Origin: Streptomyces sp. NRRL F-4489
GTDB taxonomy: Bacteria; Actinomycetota; Actinomycetes; Streptomycetales; Streptomycetaceae
Length of the DNA: 64,000 nt
Direction of reading: 5' to 3'
Assembly: GCF_001509485.1 (NCBI RefSeq)
Contig: NZ_LLZI01000001.1
Coordinates: 62,001 to 126,000 of the forward strand
Shown in pieces: positions 32,719 to 41,067 of this stretch. Under the pieces are notes generated by a model. That model saw only the letters and a list, made by a program, of their open reading frames with translations. It was not told the DNA's origin and searched no databases. How positions within the stretch are numbered: the stretch's first letter is position 1; every line of letters starts with the position of its first letter. The translations under genes and the position numbers were made by a program.

Positions 32719-33639
32719 ATGACCACCTCGGCCCCGATCGGCGTACCGGAAGCGTTCGCCGCGTCGTACGGCGCGCACGGCCCCACCGAGCGCGCCTGGC
32801 TCGCCCAACTGCCCGCGCTCGGCGCGGAGTTCCTCGACCGCTGGGCGCTGCGGCCGGACGGCCCCGCCCGCTACGGCATGGCCTCGCTGGTGCTGCCCGT
32901 ACGCCGGGCGGACGGCGGCCCGGCCGCGCTCAAGCTCCAGCGGGCCCGGGAGGAGACCCGGGGCGCCACCGCCGGGCTGCGGGCCTGGGACGGCGACGGC
33001 ATCGTGCGCCTGCTCGACCACGACGCCGCGACCGCCACCCAGCTGCTCGAACGGCTCGACGCCCGGCGCCCGCTGTCCTCGGTGCCCGACGGCACCGAGG
33101 CGCTGGAGATTCTGGCCGGGCTGCTGGCGCGGCTGGTGGCGGTGCCCGCACCGCCGGGCCTGCGGCGGCTCGCGGACCTCGCCGCCGCCATGCTCGACCA
33201 GGCGCCGCGAGCCGTCCGGGCGCTCCACGACCCGGACGAGCGGCGGCTGGTGCGCACCTGCGCGGCCGCGGTGGCCGAGCTGCTGGGCGAGCCCGGGGAC
33301 CGGCTGCTGCACTGGGACCTGCACTACGACAACGTGCTGGCCGGGGAGCGGGAGCCGTGGCTGGCCATCGATCCGGAACCGCTGGCCGGGGACCCCGGGT
33401 TCGAGCTGCTGCCGGCCCTGGACAACCGCTGGGCGGAGGTGGTGGCCACCGGTGACGTACGGCGGGCGGTGCTGCGCCGCTTCGACCTGCTGACCGAGGC
33501 GCTCGGCCTGGACCGCGCGCGGGCGGCCGGCTGGGCCCTCGGCCGGGTGCTCCAGAACGCGCTGTGGGACATCGAGGACGGGGCCACCGCCCTGGAACCG
33601 GACCAAGTGGCCATCGCCCAGGCGCTGCTGAGCCGGTGA
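32719..33639 (+). CDS. Aminoglycoside 6-phosphotransferase / hydroxyurea kinase-like protein
   Basis: 306-residue kinase of the streptomycin 6-phosphotransferase / hydroxyurea kinase group (APH(6)). The N-lobe has ALKLQRAREETRGATAGLRA with the ATP-site Lys. The catalytic loop is LHWDLHYDNVLAG (H-x-D-x4-N). The metal segment is WLAIDPEPLAGDPGFELLPA, where the usual D of DFG is in AIDPEP. ATG at 32719 follows AAGGAGA. The drug it acts on is unknown. A hydroxyurea-kinase-type activity would be interesting because the dcs-like cluster of this window makes hydroxyurea, but this is speculation. Confidence 0.88.
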   Translation: MTTSAPIGVPEAFAASYGAHGPTERAWLAQLPALGAEFLDRWALRPDGPARYGMASLVLPVRRADGGPAALKLQRAREETRGATAGLRAWDGDGIVRLLDHDAATATQLLERLDARRPLSSVPDGTEALEILAGLLARLVAVPAPPGLRRLADLAAAMLDQAPRAVRALHDPDERRLVRTCAAAVAELLGEPGDRLLHWDLHYDNVLAGEREPWLAIDPEPLAGDPGFELLPALDNRWAEVVATGDVRRAVLRRFDLLTEALGLDRARAAGWALGRVLQNALWDIEDGATALEPDQVAIAQALLSR

Positions 33640-33758
33640 CGGGCGGCCCCGGCGGTGTTCCGGGGCGCGGTGGCGGTCTGCCATGCTGCCGGGCGGGGCA
33701 CTCCCCCGCCCGGCGCGGGCACCGGGCCCGCCGGGGACGGCCGAGGAAGGGGCGGCGC

Positions 33759-34217
33759 ATGGACGACGACGGCGGCACCGGGGAATCCGGCACCGGGGGA
33801 TCCGGCACGACGGAGTCCGGCTCCGGGCCGGGCGCCGCGCGGATCGCGCTCACCGGCACGGCCGCCGCGCTGCTGCGCTCGCTGCGGGAGCGGCACGGGC
33901 CGCTGATGTTCCATCAGTCCGGCGGCTGCTGCGACGGGAGCGCGCCGATGTGCTATCCGGCCGGGGAGTTCCGGACCGGCGCGTCGGATGTGCTGCTGGG
34001 GCGGCTGGCGGTGGCCGGGGTGCCGGAGCCGGTGGGCTTCTGGATGTCGGGCGAGCAGTTCGCCCGCTGGCGGCACACCCATCTGACGGTGGACGTCGTA
34101 CCGGGGCGGGGCAGCGGTTTCTCGCTGGAGGCGCCGGAGGGTGTGCGCTTCCTGATCCGCTCGCGGCTGCTCACCGAGGAGGAGCGGGCGCTGCTCGAAA
34201 ACGGCGAAAGCGGCTGA
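33759..34217 (+). CDS. DUF779 family protein
   Basis: 152-residue protein with a DUF779 domain from about residue 30. The hallmark is FHQSGGCCDGSAPMCYPAGE, followed by DVLLGRLA, FWMSGEQFARWRHTHLTVDV and a C-terminal FSLEAPEGVRFLIRSRLL. The clustered Cys residues may hold metal. DUF779 genes are often beside acetaldehyde dehydrogenases; none is adjacent here. The first 25 residues are a Gly/Ser/Thr-rich tail. ATG at 33759 has GGAAGGGG nearby. Function unknown. Confidence 0.87.
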   Translation: MDDDGGTGESGTGGSGTTESGSGPGAARIALTGTAAALLRSLRERHGPLMFHQSGGCCDGSAPMCYPAGEFRTGASDVLLGRLAVAGVPEPVGFWMSGEQFARWRHTHLTVDVVPGRGSGFSLEAPEGVRFLIRSRLLTEEERALLENGESG

Positions 34218-34258
34218 GGCGGGCGGGCCCGGCGGGCGGTGCGGCACCGGGCGGCACT

Positions 34259-34298
34259 GGTGAGGCCCCGCGCACGGGGGAAAGCGCGGGGCCTCACC
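34259..34298 (+). terminator. Terminator after the DUF779 gene
   Basis: GGTGAGGCCCCGCG (34259-34272) pairs perfectly with CGCGGGGCCTCACC (34285-34298) around a 12-nt loop. Confidence 0.9.
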
Positions 34299-34420
34299 GG
34301 GAACAACGGGCGGTGGGGGGCCGGGGTTCCCGCCCGGCGCGGAATTCGCGGAAATTTTTTCCGCGGAGCGGGGCCGGGCGCGGCTACGGGCCGAGGGCGG
34401 GCCACAGAGCCGGCGCCCCG

Positions 34421-35368
34421 CTACGCCTCGTCCTGGACCAGCCGTTCGAGGAGTTCCTGGAACTCGCGGTCCACCACCACCCGCAGGCCGTCGCCGTCCG
34501 GTTCGCTCAGCGGGGTCATCATCCCGCGGCGCCACCAGTACACCCGGGGGCTGATCGCGCCCGCCGCGTCCTCGTGCCCGGCCGCGGCGAACTGCGCCAT
34601 CGACTGGAGCGCCGGGATCACCTGGGCGTCCTGGATGCGGTGGAACGCCAGCTGGTGGCGGAACGGCAGGGCGACCAGGGCGCCGTCCGGGGTGAGGCCG
34701 GTGCCGGTCAGGCGCTCGACCAGATCGTCCAGGACCAGCACCCGGCTGGCGGTGAAGAAGGAGTCCCCGAGCAGCACCTCGAACGCCGAGCCGTCGCCGC
34801 GCCGCACCGTCTCGTGGCCCTCGACGGGCAGCGCGCGGAGGTTGTTCATCGCCCGGATGCGCAGTTCGGCGACGTCGCCGAGGTCGGCGAGCGAGTCCTC
34901 GCTGAGCATCTGCACCGCCTCGGGGAGGTCGAGCGCGAGCACTTCGCGCAGTCCGGGGGCGGGCTCCCGGCCGTAGCGGAAGGAGTCGGAGGCGGGCAGG
35001 GTCTCCTGGGCGACGACGCGGGGGTAGAGGCAGGCGCGGATCTCGTCCTGGGAGAGGATCTCCAGCGGCTGCGGGCCGTCCATGGTGCGCAGCACCTTGC
35101 CGACGTGGTCGCGGATCAGGCCGGGCCAGCTGCGCTCACCGCGGCGGTCGCGGTGGCAGACGGCGGCGAGGTTGCCCAGGCCGAACTGGCGGCCGGCGGA
35201 GTCGGTGACCACGCCGGCGTACGCGGTGACCTCCAGACCGCGCTCGGCGAACGCCTGCCGGACCTGCGATCTGAAGACCCGGCCCTCGCGCTCGGAGAAG
35301 AAGCTGAACTCCTCGTCGCGCGTCAGGTCCCGGGGATCGCGCTTCGGTCCTCGGCGGAACAGACCCAT
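34421..35368 (-). CDS. Hypothetical conserved cytoplasmic protein
   Basis: 315-residue protein starting MGLFRRGPKRDPRDLTRDEE. It is acidic, mixed alpha/beta, without membrane segments or signal peptide. Segments such as EGRVFRSQVRQAFAERGLEV, GRQFGLGNLAAVCH and DGALVALPFRHQLAFHRIQD resemble DUF1444-like or similar actinobacterial proteins of unknown role, but I cannot assign a family with certainty. It is a single gene with a terminator-like hairpin on both sides. Confidence 0.75.
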   Translation of the reverse strand: MGLFRRGPKRDPRDLTRDEEFSFFSEREGRVFRSQVRQAFAERGLEVTAYAGVVTDSAGRQFGLGNLAAVCHRDRRGERSWPGLIRDHVGKVLRTMDGPQPLEILSQDEIRACLYPRVVAQETLPASDSFRYGREPAPGLREVLALDLPEAVQMLSEDSLADLGDVAELRIRAMNNLRALPVEGHETVRRGDGSAFEVLLGDSFFTASRVLVLDDLVERLTGTGLTPDGALVALPFRHQLAFHRIQDAQVIPALQSMAQFAAAGHEDAAGAISPRVYWWRRGMMTPLSEPDGDGLRVVVDREFQELLERLVQDEA

Positions 35369-35440
35369 TCTTCCTCCCGGCTGCGGCCGGCCGCATCGGC
35401 CCTTGAATGCGCCGATCGTAACGGGTGCCTCTGACAGCGG

Positions 35441-35477
35441 CGCCGCCCCGCGGCCTGGGACGGGCCACGGGGCGGCG
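35441..35477 (-). terminator. Terminator downstream of the LPMO gene
   Basis: CGCCGCCCCG (35441-35450) with CGGGGCGGCG (35468-35477), extended inward by CGGCC / GGCCA, with a short loop. It lies 75 nt after the LPMO stop and before the next leftward gene. Confidence 0.75.
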
Positions 35478-35490
35478 GACGGTGCCGGTG

Positions 35491-35551
35491 AGCGGAGAGA
35501 GAGGAGAGAGGAGGGGGAGAAGGGACAGGGAAGAGGGGGGTCGGGGGGCGG
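35491..35551. repeat. Polypurine tract
   Basis: About 60 nt of almost only G and A on the plus strand (words gagagagagg, gggggagaag, gaagagggggg), directly after the LPMO stop codon. The LPMO mRNA therefore has a C/U-only 3' part. Possible triplex or G-quadruplex former; no known role. Confidence 0.8.
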
Positions 35552-36061
35552 CTAGCCGATGTTGACGTCGATGCAGGCGTAGAAGGCGTTGGAGGTGTCG
35601 GCGATGTTCCAGACCGCCAGGATCTTCTGCTTGCCCTTGAGGCCGCCGAAGTTGACGGTGTGCGAGACCTCGGCCGGGGGCTGCTGGCCGCCGCCGCTGA
35701 TCTCGGCGACCTTCGTCCCGTTGGCGAAGTACTGCCAGTTGCTGGTGGCGTGGCGGGCGGTGAACCGCCAGGTGAAGGTCTGGGTGCTGCCGACGGGGGT
35801 GACCTTCCAGCCCTTGGAGTCGTCGTCGAGGTCGGCGAACTGGCTGTTGCCGCCGCTGCAGCTCCTCAGCCCCTTGGGGCCTTCGACGCTCTGCGGCTCC
35901 CACTTGATGGGGCCGCAGCTGACGGTGCCGGCGGCGCACTGGGCCTGCCGGCTGGGCGGGGAGGAGACATAGCCGTGCGCGCTGGCCGGGCCGGCCGGCA
36001 GGGCGACGACGAGGAGGGGGGCGATACCGGCGGCGAGGGCGATCCTTCTCTTCTTGTTCAT
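35552..36061 (-). CDS. Secreted lytic polysaccharide monooxygenase, AA10 (chitin-binding)
   Basis: 169-residue AA10 copper monooxygenase that oxidatively cleaves chitin or cellulose outside the cell. A signal peptide (1-28, MNKKRRIALAAGIAPLLVVA and ending PASA) is cut before His29, which with His104 (FTARHATSNW) forms the copper histidine brace. It has four cysteines for two disulfides and ends FYACIDVNIG. There is no extra binding module. The gene stands alone, with a DasR-like site 51 nt upstream, so it is probably part of the chitin / N-acetylglucosamine response. Confidence 0.95.
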   Translation of the reverse strand: MNKKRRIALAAGIAPLLVVALPAGPASAHGYVSSPPSRQAQCAAGTVSCGPIKWEPQSVEGPKGLRSCSGGNSQFADLDDDSKGWKVTPVGSTQTFTWRFTARHATSNWQYFANGTKVAEISGGGQQPPAEVSHTVNFGGLKGKQKILAVWNIADTSNAFYACIDVNIG

Positions 36062-36111
36062 GTCAACCCTTTCGCGGAGGGGGGTGGATGACGCGAGGGT
36101 GTACCGAGGGG

Positions 36112-36127
36112 ATTGGTCTAGACTTAA
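36112..36127. promoter_or_regulatory. DasR-responsive-element-like site before the LPMO gene
   Basis: ATTGGTCTAGACTTAA keeps the core TGGTCTAGAC of the DasR consensus (ACTGGTCTAGACCACT), matching 11 of 16 positions, 51 nt upstream of the LPMO start. DasR is the GntR-type repressor of chitin and GlcNAc genes in Streptomyces. Confidence 0.75.
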
Positions 36128-36145
36128 CGCCCTGACCGCGTACCG

Positions 36146-37180
36146 TCAAGAGGTCGGACGGACCCCGGCTGCCGGAGCGCTGGACGCCCGCACCACCAGT
36201 TCCGGTGCCAACCGCAGGGTGCGGACCGGGTGGCGGGGCGCGGGGATCGGCGCGCCGGCGGGGTGCTGGACCAGCAACCGGGCCGCTTCCGCGGCGAGTT
36301 CGGCGACCGGCTGGCGGACGGTGGTGAGCGCGGGCTCGGCGAGCCCGGCCAGCGGGATGTCGTCGAAGCCGGTGACCGCGACCTCGCCGGGGACGTCCGC
36401 GCCGAGCTGCCGCAGGCGCTGCAGCGCACCGGCCGCGATCAGGTCGTTGGCGCACACCACGGCGTCCGGGCGGGCCGGCCAGAGGCGGTCGGCGGCGGCC
36501 CGGCCCCACTCCACCGAGAAGTCGCCGAGCAGCGCGCGTTCCGGCCCGGCCGGGTCGAGGGCGGCCGCGCCCGCCGCGTAGGCCGCGCGCCGTTCGGCCG
36601 CCGCCGAGGCGGTCCCGGCGGCGCCGATGAAGCAGGGGCGGCGGCGGCCGGTGGCGGCCAGGTGCGCGAGGACGAGGGCCATGCCGGCGGCGTTGTCGAC
36701 GGCGACCGAGTCGGCGACGCCGGGGCCGCAGCCGCGGTCCAGCAGCACCAGCGGCACCCGTGCCGCGGCGGCGGCCACCGCGTCCCGGCTGCGCCGCTCG
36801 TCCACCGGGATCACCAGCAGGGCGTCCACCCGGCGGTCGAGCAGCGCGCCGATCCGGGCGGCCTCGGTCTCCGGGTCGTCGTCGCAGCCGGCGAGCAGCA
36901 CGGCCCGGCCCGCGGCGTGCAGCGCGTGCTCCAACTCCCGTACGAGGGTGGGGAAGAAGGGGTTGGCGATCTGCGGGAGGACCAGGCCGACGGTGCCGGT
37001 GGAGCGGCTGCGCAGGGCGCGGGCGACCTCGTTGGGGCGGTAGCCGAGCCGTTCGGCCGCGGCCCGTACGGCGCGCGCGGTCTCCTCGCCGACCGGGCGG
37101 GTGCCGGCCAGCACCCGGGAGACGGTGGCGACGGAGCAGCCCGCCGCCCGCGCGACGTCCCGCAAGGTCACTTCGGCCAC
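36146..37180 (-). CDS. LacI-family regulator (nucleoside hydrolase operon)
   Basis: 344-residue LacI/GalR regulator. The helix-turn-helix is VTLRDVARAAGCSVATVSRV, the hinge NEVARALRSRSTGTVGLVLP, and the sensor domain ends with VTGFDDIPLAGLAEPALTTV, the usual family segment. A GTG at 37180 is preferred because GGAAGGG lies 8 nt upstream and the protein then begins VAEVTLRD like its relatives. It is divergent from the nucleoside hydrolase / MFS pair, and a near-perfect CG-centred palindrome lies in the gap, so it should repress that operon in response to a nucleoside or ribose-type ligand. Confidence 0.9.
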   Translation of the reverse strand: MAEVTLRDVARAAGCSVATVSRVLAGTRPVGEETARAVRAAAERLGYRPNEVARALRSRSTGTVGLVLPQIANPFFPTLVRELEHALHAAGRAVLLAGCDDDPETEAARIGALLDRRVDALLVIPVDERRSRDAVAAAAARVPLVLLDRGCGPGVADSVAVDNAAGMALVLAHLAATGRRRPCFIGAAGTASAAAERRAAYAAGAAALDPAGPERALLGDFSVEWGRAAADRLWPARPDAVVCANDLIAAGALQRLRQLGADVPGEVAVTGFDDIPLAGLAEPALTTVRQPVAELAAEAARLLVQHPAGAPIPAPRHPVRTLRLAPELVVRASSAPAAGVRPTS

Positions 37181-37332
37181 GGCGGCGTGCCCTTCCACTA
37201 CGGGACGGCGGACCGCTCGGACGGCGCCGTCCCGGAACGATGGCGGCAAACGTTATCACCGCCCGTGCACAGACGTACCAGTTCCGTGCCCTCGGTACCA
37301 GCGGGTGAGGGGGTCGCCTGGCTCACACTTCG

Positions 37333-37390
37333 TTGACATTTCATTGACATCTCCGCGCAGGATGGGCGAAATTTCCGGAGAACGTTTTCC
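37333..37390 (+). promoter_or_regulatory. Promoter region and LacI-type operator of the nucleoside hydrolase operon
   Basis: Two TTGACA hexamers (37333-37338 and 37344-37349) precede the palindrome GGAGAACGTTTTCC (37377-37390; one mismatched pair), which has the AACGTT centre of LacI-family operators. A weaker AAACGTTAT lies at 37248-37256 nearer the regulator. The -10 box is not clear. The layout fits repression by the divergent LacI protein. Confidence 0.6.
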
Positions 37391-37472
37391 CTGGGTAGCG
37401 GCCCCCGCGGCGGCGCACTGGAGATCGAGTTCACCCCGCTTGACCGTCCCGCAGAGCAAAGGGGCTCTCCCG

Positions 37473-38420
37473 TTGGCCAGAAAGATCATCCTCGACTGCG
37501 ACCCGGGGCATGACGACGCGATCGCCATGCTCCTGGCGCACGGCAACCCCGATGTGGAACTGGTCGCCGTGACGACCGTGGTCGGGAACCAGACGCTGGA
37601 GAAGGTGACCCGCAACGCGCTGTCGGTGGCGGCCATCGCCGGCATCACCGGTGTCCCGTTCGCCGCGGGCAACCCCCGCCCGCTGGTCCGGTCCATCGAG
37701 ACCGCGCCGGACATCCACGGCGAGACCGGCCTGGACGGGCCCGAACTCCCCGAGCCCGCCTTCGAGCTGGACCCCCGGCACGCCGTGGACCTGATCATCG
37801 ACACCGTGATGTCCCACGAGCCGGGCGAGATCACCCTCGTCCCGACGGCCGGGCTGACCAACATCGCGATGGCGGTGCGCAAGGAGCCCCGGATCGCCGA
37901 GCGGGTGCGCGAGGTCGTCCTGATGGGCGGCGGCTACCACGAGGGCAACTGGAGCGCGGTCGCCGAGTTCAACATCATCATCGACCCCGAGGCCGCGCAC
38001 ATCGTCTTCAACGAGAAGTGGCCGGTCACCATGGTCGGCCTGGACCTCACCCACCAGGCGCTGGCCACCCCCGAGGTCGAGGCCCGGATCGCGGCCCTCG
38101 GCACCAAGCCCGCGACGTTCGTCCTGGAGCTGCTGGACTTCTTCCGCGAGGCGTACCGCGAGAACCAGGGCTTCGAGTTCCCGCCGGTGCACGACCCGTG
38201 CGCGGTGGCGTACGTGATCGACCCGGACGTGATGACCGTGCGCAAGGCGCCGGTGGACATAGAGCTGCGCGGGGCGCTGACGCTGGGCATGACGGTGACG
38301 GACTTCCGCGCGCCGGCGCCCGCCGACTGCCACACCCAGGTCGCGGTCAAGCTCGACCACGAGCGGTTCTGGAACCTCGTCGTGGACGCGCTGGAGCGGA
38401 TCGGCGAAGGCCGGGCATGA
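37473..38420 (+). CDS. Nucleoside hydrolase (second copy)
   Basis: 315-residue pyrimidine-type nucleoside N-ribohydrolase. The N-terminus ARKIILDCDPGHDDAIAMLL carries the Asp cluster (8, 10, 14, 15) that binds Ca2+ and ribose. VLMGGGYHEGNWSAVAEFNI and IDPEAAHIVF follow, and PPVHDPCAVAYVIDP holds the C-terminal His-Asp. DCDPGHDDA is typical of the RihA/RihB group. A TTG start at 37473 is used, with AAAGGGG 9 nt upstream. The last bases overlap the start of the MFS gene (ATGA), so cleavage and transport are co-expressed. Confidence 0.92.
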   Translation: MARKIILDCDPGHDDAIAMLLAHGNPDVELVAVTTVVGNQTLEKVTRNALSVAAIAGITGVPFAAGNPRPLVRSIETAPDIHGETGLDGPELPEPAFELDPRHAVDLIIDTVMSHEPGEITLVPTAGLTNIAMAVRKEPRIAERVREVVLMGGGYHEGNWSAVAEFNIIIDPEAAHIVFNEKWPVTMVGLDLTHQALATPEVEARIAALGTKPATFVLELLDFFREAYRENQGFEFPPVHDPCAVAYVIDPDVMTVRKAPVDIELRGALTLGMTVTDFRAPAPADCHTQVAVKLDHERFWNLVVDALERIGEGRA

Positions 38421-39856
38421 ACGTCTCCACCGCACCGCGTACCACCGGCGTCCCCGGCGGCGGATCCGGCGTCCGGATCGGCGTGCTGGTCGCCGCGCTG
38501 CTCACCGCCTGCTTCGCCTTCCAGCTGAACGCCAGCATGCTCAGCCCGGCGCTGAAGAGCATCGAGGACTCGCTCGGCGCCAGCTCCGCCGAGGTGGGCA
38601 TGACGCAGACCGCGTTCTTCACCTCCGCGGCGCTGTTCTCGCTGTTCCTGCCCCGGCTGGGCGATGTGCTCGGCCGGCGCCGCGTGCTGGCCGGGATGCT
38701 CGCCCTGATGGCGGTCGGCTGCGTCGTCGCCGCGCTGGCGACCAGCATCCCGATGCTGTTCGCCGGGCGGATCATCCAGGGTGTCAGCGGACCGGTGGTC
38801 CCGCTGTGCCTGATCATGCTGCGGGTCGAGGTCACCGAGCCGAAGAAGTACGGCACCCTGCTGGGCGTGATCACCGCCGTCAACGGCGGTATCGCCGGTG
38901 TCGACTCGCTGGCCGGCGGCTACCTCGCCGACCACCACGGCTTCCAGTCGGTCTTCTGGGCGATGGCGGTCGTGGCCGCCCTGGCCACCGCCCTGGTGGC
39001 CACGCTGACCCCGGAGTCCAAGGCGCGGGCCGCCTCCAAGATGGACTGGCCGGGCGTCGCGCTGCTGGTCGTCTCGGTCGGCGCGCTGCTGATCGCGCTC
39101 AACGAGGCCGGCAAGCTGGCCGCCGCCAACTGGGCCATGATCGCCGTCCTGGTGGTGCTGGCCGCCGCCGCGTTCGCGCTGTTCTGGCGGACCGAGGACC
39201 GCAGCCGGCATCCGCTGGTCGCCACCCGGCACCTCAAGCAGCGCGCCACCTGGTCGCTGCTGCTGACCACGGTGCTGACCATGACCGGCGTGTTCGCCGT
39301 GATGAACGGCCTGATCCCGGCCTTCGCCCAGGACGCCCAGGCGGGCCTGGGGATGTCCGCCGAGCAGTCGGCGTGGTGGACGCTGTCGCCGTACGCGCTG
39401 GCCGGGCTCGCGATGGGCCCGGTGGCCGGCCGGCTGGCCGCGACGTTCGGCTACGGCCGGATCCTGCGGCTGGGGCTGGTCGGTTCCGTGGGGTCGGTGG
39501 TGCTGATGCTGCTGACCATGCACGGCCAGTCGCACGTCCTGCTGCTGGTGACCTCGCTGCTGGTCGGCGTCACCTACGCGGGCGTGGCCAACATCGTGCT
39601 CAACGGGCTCGGCATCGTCCTCTCCCCCGGTGAGAACCCCGGCTTCCTGCCCGGTCTGAACGCGGGCGCGTTCAACCTGGGCGCGGGGCTGAGCTTCGCG
39701 GCGCTGTACGCGGTGAAGACCGCGCTGGCGCCCGCCGACCCGGCCTCGGCCGGCGGCTACACCGCGGGCATGATCGCGGGTGTGGTGATCCTGGCGCTGG
39801 CCATCGCCACGTCGTTCCTGATCCCGAAGCCGGTGGCGGCCGAGGCCCAGGACTGA
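38417..39856 (+). CDS. MFS transporter linked to the nucleoside hydrolase
   Basis: 479-residue major facilitator carrier of the DHA2-like layout with 12-14 membrane segments. TM1 reads LLTACFAFQLNASMLSPALK. Motif A appears as LPRLGDVLGRRRVL. The fifth segment holds GGIAGVDSLAGGYLADHHGF. Its 4-nt overlap with the nucleoside hydrolase suggests nucleoside uptake, or export of the base or ribose. DHA2 members are mostly exporters, so direction is open. A hairpin terminator follows. Confidence 0.88.
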   Translation: MNVSTAPRTTGVPGGGSGVRIGVLVAALLTACFAFQLNASMLSPALKSIEDSLGASSAEVGMTQTAFFTSAALFSLFLPRLGDVLGRRRVLAGMLALMAVGCVVAALATSIPMLFAGRIIQGVSGPVVPLCLIMLRVEVTEPKKYGTLLGVITAVNGGIAGVDSLAGGYLADHHGFQSVFWAMAVVAALATALVATLTPESKARAASKMDWPGVALLVVSVGALLIALNEAGKLAAANWAMIAVLVVLAAAAFALFWRTEDRSRHPLVATRHLKQRATWSLLLTTVLTMTGVFAVMNGLIPAFAQDAQAGLGMSAEQSAWWTLSPYALAGLAMGPVAGRLAATFGYGRILRLGLVGSVGSVVLMLLTMHGQSHVLLLVTSLLVGVTYAGVANIVLNGLGIVLSPGENPGFLPGLNAGAFNLGAGLSFAALYAVKTALAPADPASAGGYTAGMIAGVVILALAIATSFLIPKPVAAEAQD

Positions 39857-39882
39857 CCCGGGCCCGGCACCGTACCGACCGC

Positions 39883-39920
39883 CCGCCCGCCGCTCCCGTG
39901 ACCACGGGGACGGCGGGCGG
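39883..39920 (+). terminator. Terminator after the nucleoside hydrolase operon
   Basis: CCGCCCGCCGCTCCCGTG (39883-39900) pairs with CACGGGGACGGCGGGCGG (39903-39920) with two mismatches near the middle; 27 nt after the MFS stop. Confidence 0.82.
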
Positions 39921-40033
39921 TTCGGTGTGTGCCGCCCCGCCACCGTGGTAGGCGTCCCCGTACCCCTCCTCCGTCGTGTTGTCAGGGCGGAGGGAACAGG
40001 GAGACTGGAACAGAAGGCAACGGAGGCAGCGTC

Positions 40034-40444
40034 ATGGAACACGGTATGGACAAGACCGGTCCCGCCCGGGACGACATGATGAAGAAGCAGCTTCGGAGCC
40101 AGATGGCCACCGACCGTTCGCTGCGCGCGGACGAGAGCCGGGACCTGGAGCCGGCCGGCGAGGACCAGCCGGCGGTGGCACCGGCGCCGGACACCGCCTA
40201 CCGCGGCGGCACCCCGCACGGGATGTCCGAACGCGACGTGGGGATCCGCTCGGAGCTGGCGCAGTATCTGGGCCGCAGCGTGTACCCGGCCGAGCGCGGC
40301 GACATCATCCGCACCCTGCGCCGCAACCACGCCCCGGACCGCCTGGTGTCGATGGCCGAGCAGCTGCCCGCCCATCACAAGTACAGCAATGTGCAGGGGG
40401 TCGCCGAATCCCTCGGTCTGGGCACCGAGGACCGGCGCTCCTAG
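40034..40444 (+). CDS. DUF2795 family protein
   Basis: 136-residue hydrophilic protein. The DUF2795 domain is in the C-terminal half (SELAQYLGRSVYPAERGDII, then APDRLVSMAEQLP). The N-terminal half is charged and Pro-rich. No membrane segment. Function unknown; such proteins are frequent beside stress or regulatory genes in actinobacteria. ATG at 40034 has GGAGGC 7 nt upstream. The next gene follows after 22 nt, so the two are likely co-transcribed. Confidence 0.87.
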   Translation: MEHGMDKTGPARDDMMKKQLRSQMATDRSLRADESRDLEPAGEDQPAVAPAPDTAYRGGTPHGMSERDVGIRSELAQYLGRSVYPAERGDIIRTLRRNHAPDRLVSMAEQLPAHHKYSNVQGVAESLGLGTEDRRS

Positions 40445-40466
40445 GGGCAGTGGAGGAGGGCGGCAC

Positions 40467-40949
40467 ATGTCCGACGACGCCATGGGCGACGAGGTCTACC
40501 AGCCGCCCGCATCGGATCCGCAGGACATCCCCAACGACCTCGACATGGAGGACGCGCTGGACGAGCCGGGGCTGGACGAGTTCCTGGACACCGGCTACTC
40601 GCCGCCGGAGCGGCCGTTCGTGGTCAACCACGAGGGCACCACCGCGCGCGAGCAGCACGAGCGGGAATCCCTGGCCCACCGGCTCTCCGTCGAGCTGCCG
40701 GACATCCGCACCCCGGACGGCGACGGGATCGGCGATCTGCCGGACGGCGCCGGGGAGCCGTACGACGACCAGGTGGGCGAGGAGCGCGCCGGGCGGCTGG
40801 TCGGCTCCGACGAGGGGTTCTGGCGCGGGGGCGGCAGCAACGACATCGTCGGCCGGGACGTCGGCATCGACGGGGGCGCGGCGTCCGCCGAGGAGGCCGC
40901 GGTGCATATCGCGCACGACGTGGGCGGGACGGTCGAGGGCGAGGTCTGA
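40467..40949 (+). CDS. DUF5709 family protein
   Basis: 160-residue very acidic protein (many Asp/Glu) with the DUF5709 features: DALDEPGLDEFLDTGYSPPE, RESLAHRLSVELPD, and DQVGEERAGRLVGSDEGFW. It is cytoplasmic and probably disordered in part. Function unknown. ATG at 40467 is preceded by GGAGG. It is 22 nt downstream of the DUF2795 gene. Confidence 0.87.
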   Translation: MSDDAMGDEVYQPPASDPQDIPNDLDMEDALDEPGLDEFLDTGYSPPERPFVVNHEGTTAREQHERESLAHRLSVELPDIRTPDGDGIGDLPDGAGEPYDDQVGEERAGRLVGSDEGFWRGGGSNDIVGRDVGIDGGAASAEEAAVHIAHDVGGTVEGEV

Positions 40950-41067
40950 CCGCCACCGCTTTACCGGAGGCTCTCTCCGCTTCGTTGCGGGAACGGCAAC
41001 GGACTTTGCCGTACCGCCGCGGGCCGCCGGATGCTCTCCCTCTCGACGACGAGAGGAGAGCCCGGCG

